In this document: positions 34,493 to 43,115 of the stretch, one piece after another | How positions within the stretch are numbered: the stretch's first letter is position 1 | How the letters are laid out: each line of letters begins with the position of its first letter | Assembly: GCA_028292405.1 (NCBI GenBank) | Contig: JAQGMJ010000029.1 | Location: 1-64,000, forward strand | Source: Betaproteobacteria bacterium | Lineage (GTDB): Bacteria; Pseudomonadota; Gammaproteobacteria; Burkholderiales; JAEUOS01 | DNA: 64,000 bases | Direction of reading: 5' to 3' | Notes under the pieces: model-generated | What the model was told of the DNA's origin: nothing | The model's input: only the letters and a program-made list of their open reading frames with translations | Database searches by the model: none | Program-made: the position numbers and the translations under genes

Positions 34493-35670
34493 GCCGCGCC
34501 TCCCAAGACCACGGCGCAATTGCTGCCGCCGAAACCAAACGAATTGGAGAGCACCGCGCCGACCCGGCCTTCGCGGTTTTGCAGCAGGTAATCGGTTTTC
34601 AGTTCGCCATCCACCTCGGTGGTGTTCAGGCCCGCCGGCATGAAGTTGTTGGCGATGGCCAGGAGGCCGATGATCGCCTCGGTGATGCCGGCGGCGCCGA
34701 GCAGGTGGCCGTGCGCGCCCTTGGTGGAGCTGGCCGGCGTCTTCTCGCCGAACAGGCGCACCACCGCCTTGTCTTCGCTGGCGTCGTTCGCCGGCGTGGC
34801 AGTGCCGTGCAGGTTGATGTAGCCGATGTCGGAAGGGGTGAGGCGCGCGGCGTCCAGCGCGCGGCGCATGGCGGTATGCGCGCCTTCGCCTTCCGGGTGC
34901 GGGCTGCTCATGTGGTACGCGTCGCTGCTCTCGCCGACGCCGAGCAGGCGCGGCGCATGCGGCGCGGCGTCCATCCGCTCCAGCAGCGCGAAGCCGGCGC
35001 CCTCGCCGATGGAAATGCCGTCGCGGCCCGCGCCGAAGGGGCGGCAGGGCTGCGGGGAGACCAGACCCAGCGAATTGAAACCATAGAGCGTGGTCAGGCA
35101 CAGGCTGTCCACCCCGCCTACCACCGCCGCGTCGATGAAGCCGGCGGCGAGCATGCGCTGCGCGTGACCGAACACTTTCGCGGTGGAGGAGCAGGCGGAG
35201 GAGACCACCATCGCCGGGCCGGCGAGGCCCAGCACGCGCTGGGTGAAGTCCGCCAGCGAATAGGTATTTTGCGTCTGCGAATAATTGAAGTCGGCCGGCA
35301 GCGCGCCGTCGGCCAGGCGGCGCCGGTAGGCTTCTTCGGTGGCGAGTATGCCGGAGGTGCTGGTGCCCATGAAGACGCCGATGCGCGTGGCGCCATATTT
35401 GTCGCGGGCGGCGGCCACGGCGGCGGCGAAGTCGTCCTGCGCCAGGGCCAGCTCGGCCAGGCGGTTGTTGCGGCAATCGTAGGCGCGCAGTTCTTCGCGC
35501 ACCGGCGCATCGAGCGCGCCGACAGTGCCGACCCAGGTGTCGAGCTCGACATCGGCAAAGGCGCAGCGCGAAAGGCCGGAGCGTTGATCACGCATCGCGG
35601 CCAAAGTGGCGGCGACGCCTGCGCCCAGGCAATTGGCCAGGGTATATCGGGAGATGGCTAGGGGCTGCAC
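34489..35670 (-). CDS. Beta-ketoacyl-ACP synthase of the polyene cluster (ApeO-like)
   Basis: 393 residues from a GTG at 35670. Complete KAS II-type triad: nucleophile in VVSSACSSTAKVF, His in INLHGTATPANDASE and His in GAHGHLLGAAGITEA; the terminal SFGFGGSNCAVVL is also typical. It carries out the chain-extending condensations of polyene synthesis together with the synthase-like partner downstream. Separated by about 120 bp from the upstream deacetylase gene, so a second promoter is possible there. Confidence 0.9.
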   Translation of the reverse strand: MQPLAISRYTLANCLGAGVAATLAAMRDQRSGLSRCAFADVELDTWVGTVGALDAPVREELRAYDCRNNRLAELALAQDDFAAAVAAARDKYGATRIGVFMGTSTSGILATEEAYRRRLADGALPADFNYSQTQNTYSLADFTQRVLGLAGPAMVVSSACSSTAKVFGHAQRMLAAGFIDAAVVGGVDSLCLTTLYGFNSLGLVSPQPCRPFGAGRDGISIGEGAGFALLERMDAAPHAPRLLGVGESSDAYHMSSPHPEGEGAHTAMRRALDAARLTPSDIGYINLHGTATPANDASEDKAVVRLFGEKTPASSTKGAHGHLLGAAGITEAIIGLLAIANNFMPAGLNTTEVDGELKTDYLLQNREGRVGAVLSNSFGFGGSNCAVVLGGAA

Positions 35671-35789
35671 GCGTCGGATTTACAAGTCGTTGGTGTTATT
35701 CATGCAAAATTGACCGCACCGGCGCGGTAAAACACCGCCGAGGCTCGGCACCCTTCGTTATAAAGCAACGAGGATGCCTGTTTTTCTTT

Positions 35790-36674
35790 TTACTTCGCCG
35801 GTTCCACAAAGGCCGTTGCCAGGGGCACGCACCTAAGGCCGTGCTCGCGCAGGCGCCCCAGCAGCGCCGGCAGCACCGCCAGCACCAGCGGCACGCCCTC
35901 GGCGGTGTGCGCCGGGCCGCCGTCGTGCAGCAGCAGCACGTCGCCCGCCGCCAGTTTGCGCGTAAGGCGCGCCAGCACGCGGCCGGCGTCGCGGTCGACC
36001 GCGTCGTAGCCGCGCCGGGTCCACGATATATAGCGCATGCCGCGATGTTGCAGGATCGGATCGAGGAAAGGATTGCGGATGCCGGCCGGGGCGCGGAAAA
36101 AGCGCGGTGACTGCTCGGTAACGGCGATGAGCGCCGCCTGCGCCGCGTCGACCTCGCGCGCCAGCTTGCCATAGCCGTAGAAGGAAAAGGCGACGCTGTG
36201 GCGATCGCTATGGTTTTCCACCTGGTGGCCGCGGCGCACGATCTCGCGCACCAGCTCCGGATGCTTCTGCACGTTGGCGCCGATGCAAAAAAAGGTGGCG
36301 CGCATGCCGGCGCCTTCCAGCAGGTCCATCACCTGCGGCGTCACCGCCGGATTGGGGCCGTCGTCGAAGGTGATGGCGACTTCGCCGCGCGCCGCAGCCG
36401 CCTGCGGCAGGCGCGTGAGATTGGCGCCGATCAGCCCGCCGCGGGTAAACGGCACCGCCAGGCACATCAGCCCGTGGTCCGCCACCAGCACGCCGATGAC
36501 CCACGGCCACCAGGCCGGCTCGAACGCCAAAGCCAGCAGCGCCAGCCCATGCAGCACGAAACTGAAGCGGATAAAGGGCGCGGGACGCCAGCGGCCCGGC
36601 GCCTGCGCGTCCGCTTGCTCGATTTCCGCCTGCAACGCCCTTGAAGCTTCGCTCAATCCAACCTCACTTTGCAT
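35790..36674 (-). CDS. Polysaccharide deacetylase (NodB) family membrane protein
   Basis: 294 residues from ATG 36674, overlapping the upstream hydrolase gene by 11 bp. Two N-terminal hydrophobic segments (FIRFSFVLHGLALLALAF and WPWVIGVLVADHGLM) precede the NodB domain with VAITFDDGPNPAVT, metal His in VENHSDRHS, RFFRAPAGIRNP and VLLLHDGG. The metal triad is intact. Genes of this family occur in betaproteobacterial ape clusters, presumably acting on a glycan or lipid carrier of the pigment; that role is inferred. Confidence 0.87.
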   Translation of the reverse strand: MQSEVGLSEASRALQAEIEQADAQAPGRWRPAPFIRFSFVLHGLALLALAFEPAWWPWVIGVLVADHGLMCLAVPFTRGGLIGANLTRLPQAAAARGEVAITFDDGPNPAVTPQVMDLLEGAGMRATFFCIGANVQKHPELVREIVRRGHQVENHSDRHSVAFSFYGYGKLAREVDAAQAALIAVTEQSPRFFRAPAGIRNPFLDPILQHRGMRYISWTRRGYDAVDRDAGRVLARLTRKLAAGDVLLLHDGGPAHTAEGVPLVLAVLPALLGRLREHGLRCVPLATAFVEPAK

Positions 36675-37329
36675 CCTGCCGCGGTGCTGACTGTAAATCC
36701 AGGCCTTCAAGCAGGCGCGGCCACAGCGCCTGCCAGGTCGGCCAGTCGTGCCCGCCGGCGCAGGTCATCACATACTCCTGCGGCAGCCGCGCCGCCAGCA
36801 GCGCGCTGGCCGGGGCGTAGCGGTCGTTTGTACCATAACCCAGGCGAATCGCCGGACCGCCGGCGGGCGTCCATTGTTTGAGCCACAGAAGCAGCGCGCG
36901 TTCCTCATCGTCCGGCTGTATTTTTTCCGGCGCCCAGGCGGCCAGGCCGCCGGCGCGAGTGACTTCGGCAATGGTGCCGCGCACCGCGAAAAAAGGGGCC
37001 AGCAGCAGCAGCCCCGCCACCGTGCCGGGGTACGCCTGCGCATACAGGCTGGCACCCATGCCGCCCAGCGAGATGCCGGTGAGCCAGAGCGGCAAGGAGC
37101 GGGCCGCAAGTTCCGGCGCGATCACCTCGGCGTGCAGGCGGGCGATCATGCGCTTTTCCAGGTACAGATCGGAATTGGCCTGCACCGCCAGCACGTCCAC
37201 CGGGATGCGCCGCTCGCGCAGGGTGGCGATGAAGCCGTGGCGCAGGAAATCGTCCGCATGGTCGCCGGCGCCGTGCAGCATCACCATCAGGGCGCGCGGG
37301 TCAGAGATACGATCGGTGATGACTTCCAC
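36664..37329 (-). CDS. Alpha/beta hydrolase (carboxylesterase/phospholipase type)
   Basis: 221 residues. ALMVMLHGAGDHADDF is the oxyanion-hole strand, ISLGGMGAS a G-x-S-x-G-like elbow (Gly-Ile-Ser-Leu-Gly), YGTNDRYAPA the acid and CAGGHDWPTW the His. No signal peptide. It starts 2 bp after the MMPL exporter gene and overlaps the deacetylase gene, so it is part of the polyene operon. It may release or trim the polyene ester. Confidence 0.8.
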   Translation of the reverse strand: MEVITDRISDPRALMVMLHGAGDHADDFLRHGFIATLRERRIPVDVLAVQANSDLYLEKRMIARLHAEVIAPELAARSLPLWLTGISLGGMGASLYAQAYPGTVAGLLLLAPFFAVRGTIAEVTRAGGLAAWAPEKIQPDDEERALLLWLKQWTPAGGPAIRLGYGTNDRYAPASALLAARLPQEYVMTCAGGHDWPTWQALWPRLLEGLDLQSAPRQDAK

Positions 37330-37331
37330 GC

Positions 37332-39773
37332 CTACCTCCGCGCCAGGATGGCCGAGAACACCAGGCTGAGCACCGCGCCGATGGCCACCGTGTTGCCGAT
37401 GGCGGCGAGCACCGGCACGCTGGAGGAGCCCAGCAGCCCGAAGGCAATCGCCATCGCCACGTTGGCGAACAAGAGCGAAATGATGGTGCGCTCGCGGCTG
37501 GTGGCGGCCGCCGAGACCTTCTCGAAGAACAGCGAGTAGTTCGAGCCCACCGCCACCACCAGCGAGAGGCCGACCAGGTGGAAGATGGTGAGCTGCGCGC
37601 CGGAGAGCGCGAGGATGCAGGTGGTCACCAGCACGGCGGCGGCCAGGGGCGCCAGCACGTCGAGCACGCGCCGCGCCGAGCGCATGCTGATGAACAGGAG
37701 GATCGTTATTGCCAGCGCGCCCAGCAGGGTATGGCTCTCGGCCTCGCGGCGATAGGAGGAGAACATCCGGTCGGCGTCGCGCTTGATGTCCAGCAGCACG
37801 GCCTGCTTGCCGTCCGCCTTGGCCTGGGCGGCCAGGGCCGCTTCAATCGCCTCCGGCTTTTGCACGCCGCGCAGCGGCAGCAGGGTGGCCCAGCCGTTGT
37901 TCTGATTGGCGGGGCCGGCGGCACGCTTGATCAGCAGGCCATCCACCTTCAGCGCCAGCGCGCCGCCCTGCATGCTCTCGCGCGTCAGCAGGGGCTGGGT
38001 GCGCGCCGCCTCCACGTCCTTGAGGAACGGATCGAAGGTGCCGGCCTTGAAGGGCGTGCCTTCCTGCCCCTGCTTAAGCGCGGCGGCGAGCGTGGCGGCG
38101 TCGGGCAATGCCGCCTGGCGGCGCTTTTGTACCGCCAGGCTGGGCAGCACTTGCGCGGGGGAGTCGTAGCCTTCGAGCGCGCCCGCCTCGACCAGGCGCG
38201 CCAGCGGCGCGGCGAGCGACTCGGCGGCTTCGAGCGCGCCCTGTGCATCAGGGCTGCTTGCGACAATCAGGTAGCGCACGTCCGGCGCGCCGATGTCGCG
38301 GCGCAATTGCTCGTCGAGCTGCTGCTCGCGCTTCGGGACAGGCGAGAGGCTGGAAAGCTCATCGCTCCAAGGCGGCCCGCCGAGATGGATCAGCCAGCCG
38401 AGCGCGGCGGCGGTGAGCACGTAGAACGGGATGCGCAGCAGCGTGAAGCGGTCCACCACGCGCAAGATCGACGGCGCCAGGTGCTCGACGCTGCGCGCGG
38501 CGAACTTTTCCGGCAACAGCGCCGGCAGCACGTAGCGGGTGACGGCGGCGGCTGCGATCAGGCCGATGATGGAAAAGAGACCCAGTTGCGCCAGCCCCGG
38601 GAAGCCGGAGAACAGCAGCGCGGAGAATCCACACACCGAGGTGAGCACGCCCAGGCGCAGGGTCGGCCACAGGCGCTTGAGCGTATCGCGCGCATTGCCG
38701 CCCGGCGGGATCTGGGTGAACAGGTAGATCGCGTAGTCCACCCCCTCGCCGATCAGGGTGACGCCGAAGCCCAGCGTGATGCCGTGCACCGCGCCGTGCA
38801 GCAGGCTCACCGCCGCGATGCCGGCGAGCGCGCCGCTGCCCACCGGCAAAAACGCCAGCACCAGCACGCGCGGCGAGCGGTATAGCGCCAGCATCAGCAG
38901 GGCGACGAGGATGGTGGCGATCATCGACAGGCGCCAGGCGTCGCCCTTGATGCTGGCGCGGGTGGTGGCGGCGAATACGCCGGGGCCGGTGAGCACCAGG
39001 CTTTGCGCCGCCGGCTGCGCGACCGGTTGCGCACCCGAAGGTGCGCCCGATTGGGTGCTCGATTGCGCACTCGATTGCGCGCCCGAAAAGGCCGCGCGAA
39101 TGTGCGCCTGCGCCACTTCCTGCGCGTCGATGTCGTAGCCCGCCGCCCTGGTCTGCGCCATCAGCAGGGCACGCCTGCCGTCGCGCGAAAACCACACGCC
39201 CTCGGCGCTGTTGGGCCGCGCGCCGCCTTCGAGCGCATCGATCATCCGCACCAGCTCGCCGGTGGGGTCGCTGGGCAATATCTGGCGGATCAGCGCGCCG
39301 GCGGGGGAACCCAGCAACTCGATGTCGTCGTCCAGCGCCTCGCGGATGCCGATGGAGGTGAAGTGGTTCGGCATTTCCGCGCCCGGGCTGAGCAGGTAGC
39401 GGTTTTTCCAGAAGAACTCGCGGTCCGGCGTCAAGCCGGCTTCCTCGCCGTTGTTGACGGCGGCGAACAACGGGTCGCTACGCAATGTGGCGGCCATCTT
39501 TTTGCTGGTGGCGGCAACCGCTGCCTGGTCGCTGCCCTCCACGCCGACCAGCAGCATGCGCGACACCACGCCGTCGCGCAATTGCTCCACCAGAATCTGC
39601 TGCGCCGGCGTCGGCGCGCTGGGCAGGAAGGCCGAGAGATCGGCGGAAAACGGCGTGCGCGAAATCACGAAGACGCAGGCCAGCAAACCCGCCAGCCACA
39701 CCGCCAGCGCCACGCGGGAGGAACGCGCGTCGCTGCGCGCCAGACCCGGCCCCTGCGCCGGCGCCTGGCTCAA
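37332..39773 (-). CDS. MMPL/RND-family exporter of the polyene cluster (ApeM-like)
   Basis: 813 residues with the two-fold RND pattern. There is an N-terminal helix (ALAVWLAGLLACVFVIS), a periplasmic loop of about 240 residues, helices with GFGVTLIGEGVDYAIYL, a second loop, and a final helix bundle with GLSLVVAVGSNYSLFFE. It should move the polyene lipid across the inner membrane. The first loop contains a low-complexity Ser/Ala/Gln run (about residues 228-257) encoded by 12-bp-like repeats at 39003-39095. Start ATG 39773 overlaps the LolA-like gene. Confidence 0.9.
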   Translation of the reverse strand: MSQAPAQGPGLARSDARSSRVALAVWLAGLLACVFVISRTPFSADLSAFLPSAPTPAQQILVEQLRDGVVSRMLLVGVEGSDQAAVAATSKKMAATLRSDPLFAAVNNGEEAGLTPDREFFWKNRYLLSPGAEMPNHFTSIGIREALDDDIELLGSPAGALIRQILPSDPTGELVRMIDALEGGARPNSAEGVWFSRDGRRALLMAQTRAAGYDIDAQEVAQAHIRAAFSGAQSSAQSSTQSGAPSGAQPVAQPAAQSLVLTGPGVFAATTRASIKGDAWRLSMIATILVALLMLALYRSPRVLVLAFLPVGSGALAGIAAVSLLHGAVHGITLGFGVTLIGEGVDYAIYLFTQIPPGGNARDTLKRLWPTLRLGVLTSVCGFSALLFSGFPGLAQLGLFSIIGLIAAAAVTRYVLPALLPEKFAARSVEHLAPSILRVVDRFTLLRIPFYVLTAAALGWLIHLGGPPWSDELSSLSPVPKREQQLDEQLRRDIGAPDVRYLIVASSPDAQGALEAAESLAAPLARLVEAGALEGYDSPAQVLPSLAVQKRRQAALPDAATLAAALKQGQEGTPFKAGTFDPFLKDVEAARTQPLLTRESMQGGALALKVDGLLIKRAAGPANQNNGWATLLPLRGVQKPEAIEAALAAQAKADGKQAVLLDIKRDADRMFSSYRREAESHTLLGALAITILLFISMRSARRVLDVLAPLAAAVLVTTCILALSGAQLTIFHLVGLSLVVAVGSNYSLFFEKVSAAATSRERTIISLLFANVAMAIAFGLLGSSSVPVLAAIGNTVAIGAVLSLVFSAILARR
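39003..39095. repeat. Degenerate 12-bp repeat inside the exporter gene
   Basis: Words such as GATTGCGCACTC and GCACCCGAAGGT recur with a roughly 12-bp period and encode SAQSSAQSSTQSGAPSGAQP in the first periplasmic loop. Confidence 0.6.
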
Positions 39774-40444
39774 GCCCCGGCCTCGGTGATGGTCATCACC
39801 GAGCGGTCACCCTGCTTTTCCGTGATCTCGATGGTCTTGATGCTGTGGGCGGCGCCGGTAAAGCGGATTTCCTTCACCACACCCTGCATGGTGGGCTCGC
39901 TCGGCACCAGCAACAGCTTCCACTCGGCGGCGCTGCCTTCGGCGCTGACCTTGTAATAGCGGTTCAGGGTGGTAAGGTCGCCGGCCAGCACCGAGCGGAT
40001 GCTTTCGGTAAAGGCGCGCACCAGCGGGTATTGCGAGAGCATCACCACGCGCGCCTGCTTTTTCGCGTTCACCAGCGTGAGCTTGTCGCCTTCGAGCAGC
40101 ATGCTTTCGGCCTTGGGCGTCTGGGTATTTTTTTCCAGCCGGTCCGGCGCGGTATAAGCCAGGCCGCCGGTGTATTCCAGCGGCGTGTTGACGATCGACA
40201 AATACTTGCGCTCGACAAAGCGCGCGCGCGAGCTTTTCACCTGCGCCATGCCCTGCATCACCTGTTGCAGCAGCGGGCCGGCGGCTTCGGCTTTGGCCGG
40301 CGCGTCCGCCGCATACGCGGGCGCAAATACGCAAGCCGCGCCCAGCAGGGCACTCAGCAAGGTGACCCGCAAGGTCGCCCGCGACGTAACCCGCAAGGCA
40401 TCCAGCGGCAAGGCCTTATTGTTCCGGCGCATCGTGCTGCTCAT
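39770..40444 (-). CDS. LolA-like outer-membrane lipoprotein carrier protein (ApeL-like)
   Basis: 224 residues from ATG 40444 (an ATG four codons later is also possible). Signal peptide ends APAYAADAP. The mature part has the LolA-like fold: MQGMAQVKSSRARFVERKYL, LEYTGGLAYTAPDRLEK, ALVNAKKQ-like strand and IRFTGAAHSIKTIEI. In ape clusters such a protein carries the polyene lipid across the periplasm after MMPL export. It overlaps the acyltransferase gene and the exporter gene. Confidence 0.87.
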   Translation of the reverse strand: MSSTMRRNNKALPLDALRVTSRATLRVTLLSALLGAACVFAPAYAADAPAKAEAAGPLLQQVMQGMAQVKSSRARFVERKYLSIVNTPLEYTGGLAYTAPDRLEKNTQTPKAESMLLEGDKLTLVNAKKQARVVMLSQYPLVRAFTESIRSVLAGDLTTLNRYYKVSAEGSAAEWKLLLVPSEPTMQGVVKEIRFTGAAHSIKTIEITEKQGDRSVMTITEAGA

Positions 40445-41411
40445 TGCCCTGCCCCCAGAAGTCGTAATAGTTGAACCAGTTGTACGGCGCCAGGCGGCAG
40501 TAATGCTCCAGCCGGTTCACGTAGGCCTGCAGCGAACGCTCGATGGCCCCGGCGCGCTCGGCGCGCGGCGCGTCGGCGGGGCTGGGCAGAAGCTCGAAAT
40601 GCAGGTCGTACTTGTTGCCGCCGCGGTAGAGACCCGCCATCAGCACCATCGGGCGCTTGAGCATCACCGCCATGCGGAAGGGGCCGACCGGGCAATGGGT
40701 GGTGCGGCCGAAAAAGGTGCAGGGCACCACGCCTTCGTTGGCGAAGTTGCGGTCGCCCAGCATGCCGACGAAGCGCCCCTGCGAAAGGGCCTCCTGCACG
40801 CGCAGCATGGAGTCGGTGTTGCCCAGACCAATGACGTCCATCGCCAGGTTGGGGTTGATGGCGTTCAGCACCGCGTTGACCTTGAGCGCGTTGCGCTCGT
40901 ACATCACCAGGCTGACGTTGAGATTCTTCGAGGTGCGCGCCAGGGTGCGCAGCACCTCGAAGCTGCCGAGGTGCGAGCCGAGCAGGAAGCAGCCGCTGCC
41001 GCTCTCCAGTATTTCGTCCATCAGCTCGCGGCCGTACACCGTGACCTCGAAGCGGTGGAACTGGTCGTTGAGCAAAAACACGCGGTCGAGGATGGTGCAG
41101 GCGAAGGTGTGGATGTGCCTGTAGTAGTCGCGCGTGGTCGGCGCGCGGCCCAGGGCGACGGTGAGGAATTCGCGCGAGGCGGCGCGCACCTTGGGGGCGA
41201 ACAGCATGAAGTAAAGGCTGATCGGCGGCAGCAGCCAGCGCGCCGGCGCGCGGCCGATGTTCAGCGCCACCCAGGCCATGAAGCCCAGGGCGACGGTGTT
41301 GCTGCGCTCCGGGCGCGAGGCCCACTCCGGCGTGGCGCTGCCGCGCGCGCCCGGCTTTGCGGCGCCCGCCGCCGGCTCGGCGCTCAGGCCGCTGTCGGGG
41401 ACTGAGGACAT
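40416..41411 (-). CDS. LpxL/HtrB-type acyltransferase of the polyene cluster
   Basis: 331 residues from ATG 41411. The acyltransferase motif HX4E is in LLGSHLGSFEVLR, followed by LNVSLVMYERNALK, MLGDRNFANEG and FFGRTTHCPVGPFRMA. It corresponds to the acyltransferase portion of ApeJ-type proteins and should attach the polyene to a lipid head group. The N-terminal 30 residues are Ala/Pro-rich and likely disordered. It overlaps the small hotdog gene upstream by 28 bp. Confidence 0.87.
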   Translation of the reverse strand: MSSVPDSGLSAEPAAGAAKPGARGSATPEWASRPERSNTVALGFMAWVALNIGRAPARWLLPPISLYFMLFAPKVRAASREFLTVALGRAPTTRDYYRHIHTFACTILDRVFLLNDQFHRFEVTVYGRELMDEILESGSGCFLLGSHLGSFEVLRTLARTSKNLNVSLVMYERNALKVNAVLNAINPNLAMDVIGLGNTDSMLRVQEALSQGRFVGMLGDRNFANEGVVPCTFFGRTTHCPVGPFRMAVMLKRPMVLMAGLYRGGNKYDLHFELLPSPADAPRAERAGAIERSLQAYVNRLEHYCRLAPYNWFNYYDFWGQGNEQHDAPEQ

Positions 41412-41695
41412 GTGACCTGCGCGGAAAGCACGGTGCTGCCGTTGACCGTGCATTCGAGTTTCAGGGAATCGGGGCTGCCCAGGGTGTATTCGATCTGCAC
41501 GCGCTCGCCGGGGCGCGCGGGGCTCAGGAACTTGGCGTTTTTCACGGTGCAGGCGCCCAGCGCCCAGCCGAACTCTCCGGCGACGGTGGCGAGCGCGTCG
41601 GCCAGCAGCCAGGCGCCGGGGATGATCGGGTTGCCGGGAAAATGGCCCCGGGTCGGCGGCAGGTCCGCCGGGTAGGTTTTTTCGAAGCCGGGCAT
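41384..41695 (-). CDS. Short hotdog-fold dehydratase (ApeI-like)
   Basis: 103 residues. The FabZ/FabA-like signature GHFPGNPIIPGAWLLADAL with catalytic His is followed by VKNAKFLSPARPGERVQIEY and a C-terminal strand with TVLSAQVTC. It is a second dehydratase of the cluster, beside the ApeP-like protein. The gap to the ligase gene upstream is 10 bp. Confidence 0.85.
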   Translation of the reverse strand: MPGFEKTYPADLPPTRGHFPGNPIIPGAWLLADALATVAGEFGWALGACTVKNAKFLSPARPGERVQIEYTLGSPDSLKLECTVNGSTVLSAQVTCPQSPTAA

Positions 41696-41705
41696 GCGTT
41701 TGTTC

Positions 41706-43115
41706 TTATGTCCTCGTGGGTGGTTTGGTCGCGCATTGGGCCAGGAGTTCCCGCAGGGCCGCCGCCGTCAGCTTGCCGGTGGAGTTGCGCGGCAGGGCCT
41801 CGACCATGTAGAGCGGGCGCGGCAGGAACACGGCATCGACGCGGCGTCGCAGGGCGGCGGTGATCTGCGCGGGCTTAAGGCCCGGCGCCACCACCAGGGC
41901 GGCCAGGCGCACCACCTCGGGGTTCTTTTCGGCCTCGCCCTTATTGGCGTGCTCGGGCAGCACGAAGACGCCGTCGCGCACGCCTTCGATGTTGCCGAGC
42001 TGGAAGTTGAGATGGGCAAGGGACGTGCGCTTGCCGGCGATGTTGATCATGTCGGCATTGCGCCCGCGCAGCTCGAAGTGGGTGTCGTCGGCCAGCTCGA
42101 TGACGTCGCCCAGCAGCACCTCGCCCTCGACGTGGCCGCCGCGCACCCAGGTGCCAAGCTGGTCCTGGTGCAGTTCCAGCCCCGGCAGCGCCTGCCAGCG
42201 CGGGCCGGCGCTGCTGCGCCGCGTCGCCACCTGGCCGGCCTCGGTGCAGCCGTAGATTTCGTATAGCGGCGCTTTCAGGCGCGCTTCCGCGCTGCGCGCC
42301 AGGTCGTCCGAAAGAGGCGCGGTGGCGCAGAGCAAAAAGTCCGGCAGGGCCTGGAAGGCGGCGGCGGAAGAAGCGGAGGCGGCCGCCTCCTCCACCAGTG
42401 CGCGCAGGTGCACGGGCGTGGTGATGAGGGCGCGCGGATGCGGCAGGCTCCCGAGCGCGGCGGCGACATCGGCCGCGTAAAACGGCCGCCCGGCGTGCAT
42501 CGCCAGGCCGCCCTGCATCGGCAGCAGCACGGTGGATTCGAAGCCGTACATGTGCTGCGGCGGCACCGTGCCGACCAGCGACCAGGCCGGCTCGCCCGGT
42601 GAAGCGCGCAAGCCCAGGCGCGCGGCTTCGGATTGCGCGCTCAAGGTGAGGCGGCCCCAGGTCTTGCGGTTCGGCAGGGGCGTGCCGGTGGAACCGGAGG
42701 TGAAGACGATGGCGGCGACCTGCTCTTCGGGGATCAGCGGCGCCTGCGGGTCGCCCGGCTCGCCGCCATCGGCGGCGCCGGCCTCTTGCGGAAACAGCAG
42801 GGTTTCGATTTCCAGCGCCGGGCCGCCCTCTTCGCGCAGGCAGTAGAGGCCGGGGTAGTCGAGCAATAGTTGCGCCACCATTTCCGGGGTGTGGTTCGGC
42901 GGCAGCAGGCTGACCTGGCCGCGCAGCAGGGCGGCGCCGAAACCCACCGCGAAACGGTAGCGGTCGGCGCAGAGGTTGAGCACCTGGCCGCGCGCCGGCA
43001 GCAGCGCGCCCAGGCGCGCCACGTCACGCAAGAAGCGTCGCGTGGGAATGGGTTCGCCCTCGCGCCAGGCGAACACCGCGTCCGGCGCGAATCCGGCGAT
43101 CAGGGGCAGCTTCAT
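41706..43115 (-). CDS. AMP-dependent acyl/aryl-ACP ligase (ApeH-like)
   Basis: 469 residues, ANL superfamily. The P-loop is AAIVFTSGSTGTPLPN, A5-like segment LYEIYGCTEAGQVATR, A7 DVIELADDTHFELRGRNADM and the C-terminal Lys in LPRNSTGKLTAAALREL. In ape clusters it activates the aryl starter (4-hydroxybenzoate-type) and loads it on ACP. Overlaps the COG4648 gene by 4 bp. Confidence 0.87.
   Translation of the reverse strand: MKLPLIAGFAPDAVFAWREGEPIPTRRFLRDVARLGALLPARGQVLNLCADRYRFAVGFGAALLRGQVSLLPPNHTPEMVAQLLLDYPGLYCLREEGGPALEIETLLFPQEAGAADGGEPGDPQAPLIPEEQVAAIVFTSGSTGTPLPNRKTWGRLTLSAQSEAARLGLRASPGEPAWSLVGTVPPQHMYGFESTVLLPMQGGLAMHAGRPFYAADVAAALGSLPHPRALITTPVHLRALVEEAAASASSAAAFQALPDFLLCATAPLSDDLARSAEARLKAPLYEIYGCTEAGQVATRRSSAGPRWQALPGLELHQDQLGTWVRGGHVEGEVLLGDVIELADDTHFELRGRNADMINIAGKRTSLAHLNFQLGNIEGVRDGVFVLPEHANKGEAEKNPEVVRLAALVVAPGLKPAQITAALRRRVDAVFLPRPLYMVEALPRNSTGKLTAAALRELLAQCATKPPTRT

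Noticed and set aside
33501-34538. Extended N-terminus of the synthase-like protein made of TGG(I/T) repeats
   Set aside because: The frame is open through the 12-bp array, but a GGAGG ribosome site and family homology support the start at 34328. The extension would also overlap the ketosynthase end.
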